Shown here: positions 44,302-54,384 of the stretch, piece after piece
Numbering within the stretch: the stretch's first letter is position 1
How the letters are laid out: every line of letters starts with the position of its first letter
Origin: Brevibacillus fortis
GTDB taxonomy: Bacteria > Bacillota > Bacilli > Brevibacillales > Brevibacillaceae
NCBI RefSeq assembly: GCF_003013395.1
Contig: NZ_PXZM01000008.1
Coordinates: 1 to 64,000, forward strand
DNA: 64,000 bases
Direction: 5' to 3'
Program-made: the position numbers and the translations under genes
Notes under the pieces: model-generated
What the model was told of the DNA's origin: nothing
The model's database searches: none
Seen by the model: only the letters and a program-made list of their open reading frames with translations

Positions 44302-46821
44302 ATGTTAGGACTCGTTAAAAAGATATTCGGCGATAGCAATGAACGTGAAGTAAAGAAAATGTTTAAGCGTGTAGAAAGTATCAACGATCTGGAACCAACG
44401 ATTAAGGCACTCTCTGATGACCAACTGCGGGAGAAGACTGCTGAGTTTAAGGCGCGCTTGGCAAATGGAGAAGAACTGGACAAAATTTTGAATGAAGCGT
44501 TTGCCGTTGTACGTGAAGCATCGATTCGTGTACTGGGTATGCGTCACTTCGACGTCCAGATGATTGGTGGTATGGTTCTTCAGGAAGGCCGTATCTCCGA
44601 GATGAAGACGGGTGAAGGTAAAACCCTGGTTGCGACACTGGCGACATACCTGAATGCCCTGATGGGAAAAGGCGTTCACGTTGTTACCGTGAACGAATAC
44701 TTGGCTGAGCGCGACTCGACCATCATGGGTAAGCTGTATAACTTCCTCGGACTGACAGTCGGTTTGAACAAGAATGGACTGAGCCCTGAGGAAAAACGCG
44801 AAGCATACGCGTGTGACATTACTTACGGTACGAACAATGAGTTTGGCTTCGATTACCTGCGTGACAATATGGTCCTGTACAAGGAACAAATGGTGCAACG
44901 TCCGCTCTTCTTCGCTATCATCGACGAAGTGGACAGCATTTTGATTGACGAAGCACGTACGCCGTTGATCATCTCCGGCTCTGCTAACAAATCGACAGAG
45001 CTGTACTACATCTGCTCGCATTTTGTAAAGCGTCTGGAAGCAGAAAAAGATTTTACCATCGATGAGAAGTTGAAAATCGTCAACCTTTCAGATGAAGGTG
45101 TGAGCAAGGTCGAACAGGCATTCAACATCGACAACCTGTACGATACGGCACATATCACGTTGAACCACCACATTACAGCGGCGTTGAAGGCACAAGTATT
45201 ATTCAAGCGCGATGTCGATTATGTGGTGCAGGAAGGCGAAGTTGTGATCGTTGACGAGTTTACCGGCCGTCTGATGGTTGGACGTCGTTACAGCGATGGC
45301 TTGCATCAAGCGATCGAAGCCAAAGAAGGTCTGCGTGTCCAAAGCGAGAGCATGACACTGGCTACCATTACCTTGCAAAACTACTTCCGTATGTACCAGA
45401 AGCTGGCGGGTATGACAGGTACAGCGAAGACGGAAGAAGAAGAATTCAAAAAGATTTACGGTCTCGATGTCGTGGTTATTCCAACGAATAAGCCTGTACA
45501 GCGTATCGATTCGCCAGACCTTGTTTTCAAAACAGAGGCAGCGAAATATCGTGCGGTTGTAAACGACATTGTCGAGCGTCACAAAAAGGGCCAACCGATC
45601 CTGGTAGGTACCATCTCCATCGAAAACTCGGAGCGATTGTCCCAAATGCTGAAGCAAAAGGGCGTACCGCATAACGTATTGAACGCGAAGCAGCATGAGC
45701 GCGAGGCGGAAATTGTTGCGCGTGCAGGTGTGTATGGAGCGGTTACCATTGCGACAAACATGGCGGGTCGTGGTACGGACATTCAGCTTGGCGAAGGTGT
45801 TGCGGAGCAGGGCGGTCTTCATATTATCGGTACAGAACGTCACGAGAGCCGTCGGATTGATAATCAGCTGCGTGGTCGTGCTGGTCGTCAGGGAGACCCG
45901 GGTTCATCCCAGTTCTTCCTCTCGATGCAAGATGAGCTGATGCGTCGTTTCGGTGCAGACAATATCATGAATATGATGGATCGTCTGGGGATGGAAGAGG
46001 ATATGCCGATCGAGAGCCGACTGGTTACTCGTGCGGTAGAATCTGCGCAGAAGCGTGTAGAGGGATCGAACTTCGATGCACGTAAAGGCGTTCTCCAGTA
46101 TGACGACGTGATGAATCAGCAGCGTCTGGTTGTCTACAAACAACGTAAAGACATCCTGGAACAGGAAAATCTCAGCGATGTTGCTTTGAATATGATCTAC
46201 GCAGTAATGGAGCGTGCAGTGTCTCTGCATTGTCCAAAAGAAGAGGTACCAGAGGATTGGGATCTGCAAGCAATGGCCGATGCTGCCAATAATGGATTCC
46301 TCTATGAAGAAAATATTGCAGCAAAAATGCTGAAAGGCATGGAAGCAGAAGAAATTCTCGAACTGTTGAAAGCTGAAGTCGACAAGCAGTACAAACAGCG
46401 TGAAGAAGAAATCGGTGAATCGATTCGCGAGTTTGAAAAAGTCGTCATTCTGCGTGCTGTCGACAGCAAGTGGATGGATCACATCGATGCGATGGATCAA
46501 TTGCGTCAAGGTATTCACCTGCGCGCCTACGCACAAAACGACCCGCTTCGTGAGTACCAGTTCGAAGGATACGAAATGTATCAAGGTATGCTGGCTGCTG
46601 TTCAAGAAGAAGTCGCTATGTACATCATGAAGGCCGAAGTCAGTCAAAACCTGGAGCGTCAGGATGTCATTCGCGGTCAAGGAATCGATACGGACAACTT
46701 GCAAACCTCAGGACCATCTGATCGTCCAGATCCTGAGACCTCCGGTGATGCTGATCCGAAAAACCGTGCACAGCGTCGCGCTCAAGAGCAGGATCGCAAA
46801 CGCCAGAATAAGAAACACTAA
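44302..46821 (+). CDS. secA: preprotein translocase ATPase SecA
   Basis: An 839-aa motor of the Sec pathway. Features are the start [19 protein letters not shown], Walker [45 protein letters not shown], and [20 protein letters not shown] 44302 with GGAAGGGGTG is the start; 42 upstream codons lack an SD. The C-terminus ends in a basic tail ([20 protein letters not shown]), without the Cys-rich SEC-C zinc motif that many SecA proteins carry. Gene order hpf-secA-prfB marks it as the housekeeping SecA. Confidence 0.97.
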   Translation: MLGLVKKIFGDSNEREVKKMFKRVESINDLEPTIKALSDDQLREKTAEFKARLANGEELDKILNEAFAVVREASIRVLGMRHFDVQMIGGMVLQEGRISEMKTGEGKTLVATLATYLNALMGKGVHVVTVNEYLAERDSTIMGKLYNFLGLTVGLNKNGLSPEEKREAYACDITYGTNNEFGFDYLRDNMVLYKEQMVQRPLFFAIIDEVDSILIDEARTPLIISGSANKSTELYYICSHFVKRLEAEKDFTIDEKLKIVNLSDEGVSKVEQAFNIDNLYDTAHITLNHHITAALKAQVLFKRDVDYVVQEGEVVIVDEFTGRLMVGRRYSDGLHQAIEAKEGLRVQSESMTLATITLQNYFRMYQKLAGMTGTAKTEEEEFKKIYGLDVVVIPTNKPVQRIDSPDLVFKTEAAKYRAVVNDIVERHKKGQPILVGTISIENSERLSQMLKQKGVPHNVLNAKQHEREAEIVARAGVYGAVTIATNMAGRGTDIQLGEGVAEQGGLHIIGTERHESRRIDNQLRGRAGRQGDPGSSQFFLSMQDELMRRFGADNIMNMMDRLGMEEDMPIESRLVTRAVESAQKRVEGSNFDARKGVLQYDDVMNQQRLVVYKQRKDILEQENLSDVALNMIYAVMERAVSLHCPKEEVPEDWDLQAMADAANNGFLYEENIAAKMLKGMEAEEILELLKAEVDKQYKQREEEIGESIREFEKVVILRAVDSKWMDHIDAMDQLRQGIHLRAYAQNDPLREYQFEGYEMYQGMLAAVQEEVAMYIMKAEVSQNLERQDVIRGQGIDTDNLQTSGPSDRPDPETSGDADPKNRAQRRAQEQDRKRQNKKH

Positions 46822-46828
46822 GCAATGA

Positions 46829-46880
46829 CAGAACATTCTTCTCGTATCGGCAAATTCGGTACGAGGGGAATGTTTTTTTC
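46829..46880 (+). terminator. terminator of secA
   Basis: ACATTC and CTCGTA on the left pair with TACGAG and GAATGT on the right around an inner loop, followed by TTTTTTT. Confidence 0.8.
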
Positions 46881-47064
46881 TTGCCCATTCCTAATGCCTT
46901 GACAGTATTCGTCCTCATCTATTCTTCCTCGTCTGATATAAACGATCTATTTGTCTAACACTGGTAAATGTGATCGAACGATTCAAGTGGTAATTATCTG
47001 AAAAATAAATAGAATCGTAAGTACAACACTTTTACCAAATTCACGAAGGCGGGGGAATGAACAA

Positions 47065-47526
47065 ATGAGAACGTCAGCGAACGTGATGGGGATACAAACG
47101 AAAAATATAATGGAGCGCATTTCTATAACATTAAAAGCGGTGCTAAAGACAGGAAAGGAGAATAAAAAAGTACAACTGATTGAAAAAGAGGAGGGAATCG
47201 AATTACCGAGAGTTATCTCAGCGCAAGAGCCAGTTTTTGAGGACAAGCGACTGATGGAAGAAATTCCGGAGCCAAATTGGAATGAGGCCGTGATCGTCCC
47301 ACCGAATGGATTGGTGGATCGAACGCGTGAAAGTCCACTAGTAAAAAAATATCGAAAAACACACAACTGGAAGAGACAAGCCTTCATCAAGCAAGCTTAT
47401 CAGCTGAAAGCAAGCGAAGCTCGGCGTACGCATCTCCATCTGGTTGCCGCACCACAGGCGGAAAATAAACAACCACATGAAATCCGAGACCTGAGATCCT
47501 CGCCATCACCACCGGTGGCAACGTGA
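47065..47526 (+). CDS. hypothetical protein (153 aa)
   Basis: Not recognised. The product is highly charged and soluble, with an amphipathic N-terminal region (NIMERISITLKAVLKTGKENKK), a Pro-rich acidic middle, and a basic block (KKYRKTHNWKRQAFIKQAYQLKASEARRTHLHLV). No signal peptide, membrane segment or cysteine. No classical SD directly before ATG 47065 (GGCGGGGGAATG lies 10-20 nt upstream). It stands alone between secA and prfB and might be a lineage-specific gene. Confidence 0.5.
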   Translation: MRTSANVMGIQTKNIMERISITLKAVLKTGKENKKVQLIEKEEGIELPRVISAQEPVFEDKRLMEEIPEPNWNEAVIVPPNGLVDRTRESPLVKKYRKTHNWKRQAFIKQAYQLKASEARRTHLHLVAAPQAENKQPHEIRDLRSSPSPPVAT

Positions 47527-47575
47527 CAAAGTGTATGGGCGAAGTCCCTTTTCTAAACGTGACATGCTACCGTAT

Positions 47576-47603
47576 TTGCGCATCGGGCAAATTACGTTAC
47601 AAT
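47576..47603 (+). promoter_or_regulatory. SigA-type promoter of prfB
   Basis: TTGCGC at 47576-47581, a 16-nt spacer, then TACAAT at 47598-47603, 38 nt before the start codon. Confidence 0.55.
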
Positions 47604-47640
47604 AAAACATAGCTTACGTAAAGAGAAGGTGATTCGCAAC

Positions 47641-48754
47641 ATGGCATTAATCGATATTGCGGACATCAAACAAGAGATGTCTAGCATGGCTAAGCGTTTA
47701 GCGGATATTAGGGGGTCTCTTTGACCTCCCAGTAAAACAGGAACGAATCGGTGAACTGGAAGAGCGTATGCTGGCACCCGATTTTTGGGATGACAATGAT
47801 GCAGCGCAAAAGACAATCAGTGAACTGAATGTAATCAAAAGCCTCGTAGAGACGATGACCAAGCTGGATTCTCAGTACGAGGATCTCCAGGTAATGCTGG
47901 AGCTCGTCATCGAAGAAGGGGATTCGTCCCTCATTCAAGATCTGTATGACAGTACGCAGGAGCTGCGGAAGTCATTTGAGAGCTTTGAGCTGGAATTGCT
48001 TTTGAGTGATGAATACGACAAAAACAACGCGATTCTGGAGCTGCATCCAGGAGCGGGTGGGACAGAGTCCCAGGATTGGGCGTCCATGCTTCTGCGTATG
48101 TATACACGTTGGGGGGATGCCAAGGGCTTCAAGGTGGATACATTGGACTATTTGCCTGGTGATGAAGCCGGTGTAAAAAGTGTTACTCTCCTCATTAAGG
48201 GCTACAATGCGTATGGCTACCTCAAATCAGAAAAAGGGGTTCATCGTCTTGTGCGGATATCTCCGTTTGATGCCTCTGGACGTCGACACACATCGTTTGT
48301 GTCTTGCAACGTCCTGCCGGAGATCGAAGACGATAATGCGGTAGACATACGTACGGAAGACCTGAAAATTGATACGTATCGTTCCAGTGGTGCAGGTGGT
48401 CAGCATATCAACACGACTGACTCCGCTGTACGGATTACTCACTTGCCTTCTGGAATTGTGGTGACGTGTCAAACAGAACGCTCCCAGATTAAAAACCGGG
48501 AGCGTGCGATGAAGATGCTAACGGCACGACTGTTTGAGAAAAAACGGGAAGAACAAGAGAAAACGTTGGCCGCTATTCAAGGTGAACAAAAAGATATTGC
48601 ATGGGGCAGCCAAATTCGTTCCTATGTCTTCCACCCATACAGTCTGGTAAAAGACCACCGGACGAATATGGAGGTAGGAAACGTTCAAGCCGTCATGGAT
48701 GGTGATATTGATTCGTTTATCGATGCCTATCTGCGCGCGCAGATTAATCGTTAA
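47641..48754 (+). CDS. prfB: peptide chain release factor 2, with programmed +1 frameshift
   Basis: Translation starts at ATG 47641 and meets an in-frame TGA at 47722-47724 after 27 codons. The classic frameshift site is present: the internal SD-like AGGGGG at 47710-47715, then CTT TGA C. A +1 slip onto GAC 47723-47725 continues the frame to 48754, giving 370 aa. The factor has the SPF motif ([14 protein letters not shown]) for stop-codon reading and the catalytic GGQ ([16 protein letters not shown]). RF2 levels control the frameshift. This is a functional gene, not a broken one. The last 11 nt overlap the convergent kinase gene. Confidence 0.96.
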
Positions 48755-50180
48755 ACGAAACAGAAGGCTTCAAGGCTTTTGGTATGGAAATCGATACGGT
48801 GGTTCCTTTGCCGACATCACTGGCGATGTTGATTGTTCCCCCGTGATCGCGAATAATTTTTGAGCTTACCATTAACCCCAGGCCAGTTCCTGTTTCTTTT
48901 GTACTATAAAAAAGCTCTCCTAATCGGGGAAGTAGCTCGGCAGGGATGCCTTGTCCTTGATCGCTGATTCGGATGACAACATCGGAAGAGCGCTCTACAA
49001 CCTTGATTGTGAGATTTCCACCTAACGGCATGGCTTCCATGCCGTTTTTTATGATGTTTATGAAGACTTGCTTGATTTGATATTCCTCACACAATATGAG
49101 GGACGTGACTTGCGGAAAATCAGTAAGAATGGATACATTTTTAAGAAGTGCCTGTGGTTCCAAAAGCTTAATGACAGACAAAAGCAATGGCAAAAGGCCG
49201 TTGGGAGCGAATCGCAACGCTTGCGGCTTCGCCATGATCAAAAGCTCACTGGTAATCGAAGTGATCCGGTCGATTTCAGATCGCATGATTTGCAAGTATT
49301 GCTGATTCGCGAATTCGTCCCCTTCCATGAGTTGAATAAACCCTTTCAATGCCGTAAGTGGATTGCGAATTTCATGGGCGATTCCCGCGGCAAGCTCTCC
49401 TAGAACGGACAGCTTGTCAGAGTAACGAAGCAATTCCTCTGATTGCCGACGTTCTGTAATATCACGTGCCACAAAAACCGTGCTGAGAATATGACCGTAC
49501 GAACAAATGTCAGGTGTTCCTTTCACATCGAACAGTAACATTCTCCCGTCTGGGTGAAGGTAATGGTACTCAGCGTCGAGTGTGATTTTCTGCTTCATCA
49601 TTTGAGTAAAATCGCTCTTGGCTTTGGTTACTTGCTCAGGATGAATCAAGATCGAAAAATGCTGATTGATCACTTGATCAATTGTAAGACCGCTCACCGC
49701 CTGAACAGAAGGAGAAGCGTAAGTAATCATTCCGTCGACATCGACAATTAAAATCAAATCCATAATGTTTTCGGATATTAAGCGGAAATTTTCTTGCATC
49801 TGGTGCAGAGCTTTTTCCATCTTCTTTTGCTGCGTGATGTTCTTGGCGATGGAATAGCGACTGACGATTTCGCCGTTGTGAAAAATAGGAAAACTGGAAG
49901 CGAAAATATCCACAACCTGCCCGTTTTTATGGAGCAACTGATAATGCTTATTTTTTCTGATTTCTGCAGAGAGGATTTGTTGTTGTTTCTTACTGTCGAG
50001 ACCCTCTGTAGAAGCGAGAATTTCCCAAATTTGCATGCGCAGCAATTCTTGAGAGGTGTATCCTATCAATGCTTCACCAGCGGCGTTCACTCCTGTGAAT
50101 TTGCCTTCCATGTCGAACATGAAAACAGCATCAGGATTGTTGTGGAATAGAGAAGTATATAACTGTATCTGCGTGTCCAT
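48744..50180 (-). CDS. soluble PAS-domain histidine kinase (sporulation-kinase-like)
   Basis: A 478-aa kinase without membrane segments. Two PAS domains (about 5-120 and 125-245) each end in an ITxxK/R linker. HisKA carries His269 in [19 protein letters not shown]. The HATPase has [19 protein letters not shown] and [11 protein letters not shown]. It resembles the cytoplasmic sporulation kinases that feed Spo0F, but no partner regulator is adjacent, so it is an orphan. Ligand unknown. Confidence 0.85.
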   Translation of the reverse strand: MDTQIQLYTSLFHNNPDAVFMFDMEGKFTGVNAAGEALIGYTSQELLRMQIWEILASTEGLDSKKQQQILSAEIRKNKHYQLLHKNGQVVDIFASSFPIFHNGEIVSRYSIAKNITQQKKMEKALHQMQENFRLISENIMDLILIVDVDGMITYASPSVQAVSGLTIDQVINQHFSILIHPEQVTKAKSDFTQMMKQKITLDAEYHYLHPDGRMLLFDVKGTPDICSYGHILSTVFVARDITERRQSEELLRYSDKLSVLGELAAGIAHEIRNPLTALKGFIQLMEGDEFANQQYLQIMRSEIDRITSITSELLIMAKPQALRFAPNGLLPLLLSVIKLLEPQALLKNVSILTDFPQVTSLILCEEYQIKQVFINIIKNGMEAMPLGGNLTIKVVERSSDVVIRISDQGQGIPAELLPRLGELFYSTKETGTGLGLMVSSKIIRDHGGTINIASDVGKGTTVSISIPKALKPSVSFND

Positions 50181-50321
50181 ACCTATCCGCCTCTCTGTTG
50201 CTACTTGCTACCTTGAATCGTTCGCTGTAGAAAGGAAAAATCCTACCAGACAAAAGTCTGTATTCATAATTATGTTATACTTCATGAAAGAACAAGGTCA
50301 TGAAAAAGGAGAGAAACCGTC

Positions 50322-50591
50322 ATGTTGTATGCAGCATTTTTGCCAATCGTAAATCAAGAGCTGAATGCTCAAGTAAGACCTGCGCATCTTACGTATATTA
50401 ATGATTTGTACAAGCAGGGAAAAGTGTTCATGGCAGGACCCTTTACAGATAAGCTTGGCGGATTGGTTATTTACAAAGCGGATTCTCTGGAAGAAGCTCG
50501 CCAATTGGCTGAGGCTGATCCAGTTGTTGTGGAAGGCGCACGGACGTTGGAGTTACGTGAATGGAGCCCGTTGGAATTTCCTCTGTCCTAA
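50322..50591 (+). CDS. YciI-family protein
   Basis: An 89-aa protein of the YCII/dimeric alpha-beta barrel fold. It includes HLTYINDLYKQGKVFMAGPFTDKLGG, with the conserved His and the G-P-F motif, and a DSLEEARQLAEADPVV segment. The SD is AAAGGAGAG. Enzymatic role unknown. Confidence 0.85.
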   Translation: MLYAAFLPIVNQELNAQVRPAHLTYINDLYKQGKVFMAGPFTDKLGGLVIYKADSLEEARQLAEADPVVVEGARTLELREWSPLEFPLS

Positions 50592-50667
50592 ATGGTTGTC
50601 GCAAGAATGAGAAGCGGTAGTCGGAGGCATACTTAGCGAAGAAATCCGAATAAAGGAGGGAACAGCC

Positions 50668-51048
50668 TTGAAACGTATTCCACTCGTTTTGACAGCGGCT
50701 GTACTCGCATTCTCGCTAAGTGCCTGTGGTGGCGGCAATCAGCAAGCCCAGCCGCCAGCCAACCAACCGGCAACAGAGGCTCCGGCTACAGAAACTCCGC
50801 CAGCCACAACGCCATCTGGCAGCTATGATGCAGCAACTGCAGAAACCATGTACAAAAATACCTGTTCAAGCTGCCACGGACAGACGTTGGAAGGGGCAGT
50901 TGGACCGAACTTGCAAAAGATCGGCGGTCAGTTGAACAAGGAACAGATCATGGGCATTTTGGAAAAAGGAAAAGGATCAATGCCTCCAGGTCTCGTCACA
51001 GGAAAAGATGCAGAAAACATCGCTGCATGGTTAGCAGACAAAAAGTAA
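50668..51048 (+). CDS. membrane-anchored cytochrome c lipoprotein (c-551 type)
   Basis: A 126-aa lipoprotein. The signal peptide ends in the lipobox FSLSAC (acylated Cys20), followed by a Pro/Ala/Thr-rich linker (about 25-50). The cytochrome domain has the heme motif CSSCH (about residue 66-70) and the distal ligand in GSMPPGL. It probably carries electrons on the outer face of the membrane, as in the Bacillus CccB/c-551 group. TTG 50668 has AAAGGAGGG upstream. Confidence 0.88.
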   Translation: MKRIPLVLTAAVLAFSLSACGGGNQQAQPPANQPATEAPATETPPATTPSGSYDAATAETMYKNTCSSCHGQTLEGAVGPNLQKIGGQLNKEQIMGILEKGKGSMPPGLVTGKDAENIAAWLADKK

Positions 51049-51063
51049 ACAGGGCAACAAACC

Positions 51064-51096
51064 AGCGCTCGAGCAAATCGGGCGCTTTTTTCTTTG
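51064..51096 (+). terminator. terminator of the cytochrome c gene
   Basis: AGCGCTCG at 51064-51071 pairs with CGGGCGCT (about 51079-51086; one G-U), followed by TTTTTTCTTT. Confidence 0.75.
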
Positions 51097-51112
51097 GACG
51101 AAAAAAGATTTT

Positions 51113-51162
51113 TTGTTGTATTCTATATGGATTTTTATTATTATTCATGTATAAAAATACAG
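51113..51162 (+). promoter_or_regulatory. argC promoter with ARG-box operator
   Basis: TTGTTG at 51113-51118, a 17-nt spacer, then TATTAT at 51136-51141. An ARG-box-like 17-mer follows at 51146-51162 (CATGTATAAAAATACAG, close to the CATGAATAAAAATTCAAG operator). AhrC/ArgR bound there should block transcription when arginine is plentiful. Confidence 0.7.
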
Positions 51163-51184
51163 AATAGAATAAAGGGGAGAGAGC

Positions 51185-52225
51185 ATGGTTCGGGTCGGGA
51201 TTGTTGGAGCAACGGGTTATGGTGGCGCGGAGTTGATCCGTCTTTTGGCTGGGCATCCGCATGTTGAGATTGCAAACGTATACTCAAGTTCATCAGAAGG
51301 GGAAAGCTTGGAAAAATCGTTTCCGCATGTAGCTGGGCTCAGGTTGCCCACATTATCACCGATTGATGCAGACAGCATGAGCGGTGTGAACGATCTGATC
51401 TTTCTCGCTACACCTGCGGGAGTAAGTAGCACGTTATCTCCGAAGTTGGTCGAAAAAGGCTTGAAGGTCATTGATTTGTCCGGGGATTTTCGTCTAGAAA
51501 ACGGTGCGGTCTACAAAACGTGGTACAAACATGAGCCGGCCCCTTCCCAATGGGTAGAAGCAGCGATTTACGGTTTAACCGAGTGGAATCAAGAGCAAGT
51601 GGCAGGTGCCAGTCTCATCGCGAATCCAGGCTGCTATCCCACTGCTACGCTCCTCGCCTTGCTTCCGCTGGTGAAGACAGGCTGGGTACAGCCTAACAGT
51701 TGGATCGTCGATGCCAAATCAGGTGTATCCGGCGCTGGACGTGGAGTAGCGCTCGGTGTTCATTACAGCGAGATCAATGAAAGTATTCATGCTTATAAAG
51801 TTGCGAATCATCAGCATACACCAGAGATTGAACAGGAGCTGCAAAAACAGAGCGGGGAAGAGACGCTTGTTCAATTTACGCCGCATCTGGTGCCGATGAC
51901 CCGAGGGATTTTAGTCACGGCTTACGGACAACTAACGACTGATGTTACACAATCGCAAATCCAGGAACTATACGAGGCCACTTATGCGGATAAGCCTTTT
52001 GTGCGCGTACGTCCTGCAGGCAGTCATCCACATACCAAAGAAGTATATGGCTCCAATTACTGCGATATCGCCATCCATGTCGATCAGCGCACGAGGCGTG
52101 TCATCTTACTGTCGGTAATCGATAATATGATGAAGGGCGCAGCCGGTCAAGCCGTACAAAACATGAATGTCATGTTTAATTTGCCTGAGAAAACAGGCTT
52201 GCCGCTCGTACCAGTATTCCCGTAG
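51185..52225 (+). CDS. argC: N-acetyl-gamma-glutamyl-phosphate reductase
   Basis: A 346-aa enzyme reducing N-acetylglutamyl phosphate to the semialdehyde with NADPH. The nucleotide fold opens VGIVGATGYGGAELIRLL. The catalytic Cys150 is in IANPGCYPTATLL. First gene of the arginine operon. SD GGGGAGAG. Unusually, argB follows directly, where argJ would be expected. Confidence 0.96.
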   Translation: MVRVGIVGATGYGGAELIRLLAGHPHVEIANVYSSSSEGESLEKSFPHVAGLRLPTLSPIDADSMSGVNDLIFLATPAGVSSTLSPKLVEKGLKVIDLSGDFRLENGAVYKTWYKHEPAPSQWVEAAIYGLTEWNQEQVAGASLIANPGCYPTATLLALLPLVKTGWVQPNSWIVDAKSGVSGAGRGVALGVHYSEINESIHAYKVANHQHTPEIEQELQKQSGEETLVQFTPHLVPMTRGILVTAYGQLTTDVTQSQIQELYEATYADKPFVRVRPAGSHPHTKEVYGSNYCDIAIHVDQRTRRVILLSVIDNMMKGAAGQAVQNMNVMFNLPEKTGLPLVPVFP

Positions 52226-52238
52226 AGGAGGAGAGCAG

Positions 52239-53036
52239 ATGCAAGGAATTGTCGTGATCAAATGTGGCGGAAGCACCATGGATCAGCTACCTGACTCCTT
52301 CTTTCAGGCGATTGCCGGATTGCAGGCGCAAGGGAAAGAGATCGTCATCGTCCATGGGGGCGGACCTGCCATTAACAGTATGCTCGATCGAGTTCAGATC
52401 ACTCCGCAATTTGTCGATGGGCTTCGTGTTACCTGCGAGGACACACTGCGTGTTGTAGAGATGGTCTTGTGCGGCAGTATCAACAAGGCACTGGTAAAAA
52501 GGCTGACGGAGGCAGGAGCCAAGGCTTGGGGAGTTAGTGGCATCGATGGCCAGACCCTTTTGGCAACAAAAACGCCAAAGCCACTCGGGTGGGTAGGAGA
52601 AATCAAGCAGGCGGATACGACCATTCCGAAAGCGATTCTTGGGCAGGGATACGTCCCGGTGATTGCTCCCCTTTCCGTCAGTGAAGATGGCACGGAGACA
52701 TTTAACGTCAATGCTGATGTAGCCGCAGGAGTGATTGCAGCAGCACTCAGCGCTGAAAAACTGATTATGGTGACAGACGTTCCGGGCATCATGCAGCCAC
52801 AGCCAGACGGAACCAAGGCAGTAGTACCAGCCACAAGTGCCGAAGAGATACAGGAAATGATTCGGGCAGAAATTATTACTGGTGGAATGATTCCGAAGGT
52901 TCAGGCAGCTCTCGACGCTCTCGGACAGGGAGTGGAGCAGGTTGTCATCTGCCGGGGAATCGCTGACGATCTGCTCGGTGTTTGTGCGGGGCAGGCAGTT
53001 GGGACAATCGTTCGTATGAATGTCAATTACGCTTAG
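52239..53036 (+). CDS. argB: acetylglutamate kinase
   Basis: A 265-aa amino-acid kinase phosphorylating N-acetylglutamate. The motifs are VIKCGGSTMD, IVHGGGPAINSML, FNVNADVAAGVIAAAL and ITGGMIPKVQAAL. ATG 52239 with GAGGAGGAG is the start, 13 bp after argC. Confidence 0.95.
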   Translation: MQGIVVIKCGGSTMDQLPDSFFQAIAGLQAQGKEIVIVHGGGPAINSMLDRVQITPQFVDGLRVTCEDTLRVVEMVLCGSINKALVKRLTEAGAKAWGVSGIDGQTLLATKTPKPLGWVGEIKQADTTIPKAILGQGYVPVIAPLSVSEDGTETFNVNADVAAGVIAAALSAEKLIMVTDVPGIMQPQPDGTKAVVPATSAEEIQEMIRAEIITGGMIPKVQAALDALGQGVEQVVICRGIADDLLGVCAGQAVGTIVRMNVNYA

Positions 53037-53053
53037 GTAGGAGGGAAAAGAAT

Positions 53054-54235
53054 ATGCATACAACAACAGCGCCAGTGCATCTCATGAATAACTATGCGAG
53101 ATGGCGAATCAGTTTGGTAAAAGGACAAGGAAACCAGGTATGGGATGATCAAGGCAAGCAATATCTCGATTTTACCTCAGGAATTGCCGTGACTTCGTTA
53201 GGGCATGTCCCGCCAAAAGTAACGGCAAAGCTGCACGAACAGCTCGATACGTTGTGGCATTGCTCGAATCTGGTACATGTGCCTCAGCAAGAGATTTTGG
53301 CGGAAAAGCTGAGCCGACTGTCTGGACTGGATCAGGCTTTTTTCTGCAACAGTGGAGCGGAGGCGAATGAAGGCTTGATCAAGCTCGCTCGCCGCTATGC
53401 ACAAAAGGTAAAAGGGACCGACCGTTACGAAATCATCAGCTTTGAACAATCTTTTCATGGACGGACATTGGCTACCCTGACGGCTACTGGACAGGAAAAG
53501 GTGAAGGACGGATTCGCACCATTGCCGCAGGGCTTTGTCACCGTTCCTTACAACGACCTTGATGCAGTCAAGTCAGCAATTACAGACAAGACATGCGCGA
53601 TCATGCTGGAGCTGGTTCAGGGTGAAGGCGGCGTACATCCAGCAGAAGAGGCGTGGGTGAAGGCGCTGCGTGAATTATGCGATACGCACGGATTGCTCCT
53701 GTTAATCGATGAGATACAGACTGGGATCGGTCGCACGGGTACATGGTTTGCCTTCCAGCAATATGACATGAAGCCGGATGCGATTTCCTTGGCAAAAGGA
53801 TTGGGAAGTGGTTTCCCGATTGGAGCAGTAGTCGCGACCAAGGAAGTAGCAGAAGCATTTGCTCCGGGTACGCATGGTACTACTTTTGGTGGGAACCCAT
53901 TGGCAGCAACTGCTGGAATCGCAACGCTTACGACGATGGAAGAAGAGCAGATTTTGGAGCGGGTAGCCCATATCCATGACGTATTGATCAAAGAGCTGGA
54001 GAAGCTCAAGGCAGAGCATCCAGACAAAGTAGTTACAGTTCGGGGAAAAGGACTGCTTCTCGGTGTGGAGCTAACGATTCCTGCTGGTGAGTCGGTAGCG
54101 TATGCACGGGAAAAAGGAGTCATTCTGCTGATGGCTGGCCCACAAGTAGTGAGACTCCTGCCTTCTTTTGTGACCACAGATGATGAGGTAAAGCAGGCAA
54201 TTGCTGTATTAAGCGAAGCGCTGTCTCAGGTTTAG
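53054..54235 (+). CDS. argD: acetylornithine aminotransferase
   Basis: A 393-aa class-III PLP aminotransferase. The motifs are FLDFTSGIAVTSLGH, FFCNSGAEANEGLIKLAR, LLIDEIQTGIGRTGTWFA, and the PLP lysine in SLAKGLGSGFPIGAV. ATG 53054 has AGGAGGG upstream. It is followed by a terminator. Confidence 0.96.
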   Translation: MHTTTAPVHLMNNYARWRISLVKGQGNQVWDDQGKQYLDFTSGIAVTSLGHVPPKVTAKLHEQLDTLWHCSNLVHVPQQEILAEKLSRLSGLDQAFFCNSGAEANEGLIKLARRYAQKVKGTDRYEIISFEQSFHGRTLATLTATGQEKVKDGFAPLPQGFVTVPYNDLDAVKSAITDKTCAIMLELVQGEGGVHPAEEAWVKALRELCDTHGLLLLIDEIQTGIGRTGTWFAFQQYDMKPDAISLAKGLGSGFPIGAVVATKEVAEAFAPGTHGTTFGGNPLAATAGIATLTTMEEEQILERVAHIHDVLIKELEKLKAEHPDKVVTVRGKGLLLGVELTIPAGESVAYAREKGVILLMAGPQVVRLLPSFVTTDDEVKQAIAVLSEALSQV

Positions 54236-54249
54236 AAGAAAAAAGCATG

Positions 54250-54292
54250 AAATGCAACGAGTGGAAGTGGTCAAAAAACTCGTTGCATTTTT
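54250..54292 (+). terminator. terminator after argD
   Basis: A perfect 12-bp stem, AAATGCAACGAG (54250-54261) with CTCGTTGCATTT (54279-54290), then TTAT. The 3' arm contains the -35 of the next promoter. Confidence 0.8.
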
Positions 54293-54319
54293 ATAATTCC
54301 AAATGTATATTAATACAAA
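54283..54319 (+). promoter_or_regulatory. carA promoter with overlapping ARG-box operator
   Basis: TTGCAT at 54283-54288, a 17-nt spacer, then TATATT at 54306-54311. An ARG-box-like 18-mer at 54302-54319 (AATGTATATTAATACAAA) covers the -10, so repressor binding would exclude RNA polymerase. Confidence 0.65.
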
Positions 54320-54384
54320 AGGTTGCATAAATTTTCGATAAGAGCGATCAGTCCGGTGCCCATTGGAGAGGAGTGGCTTCATAG

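Noticed and set aside
47722..47724. In-frame TGA in prfB as a disabling mutation
   Set aside because: The sequence AGGGGG then CTT TGA C is the standard programmed frameshift site of RF2 genes.
52287..53066. 259-aa frame opposite argB
   Set aside because: Shadow of a well-supported gene; no SD and no recognisable domain.
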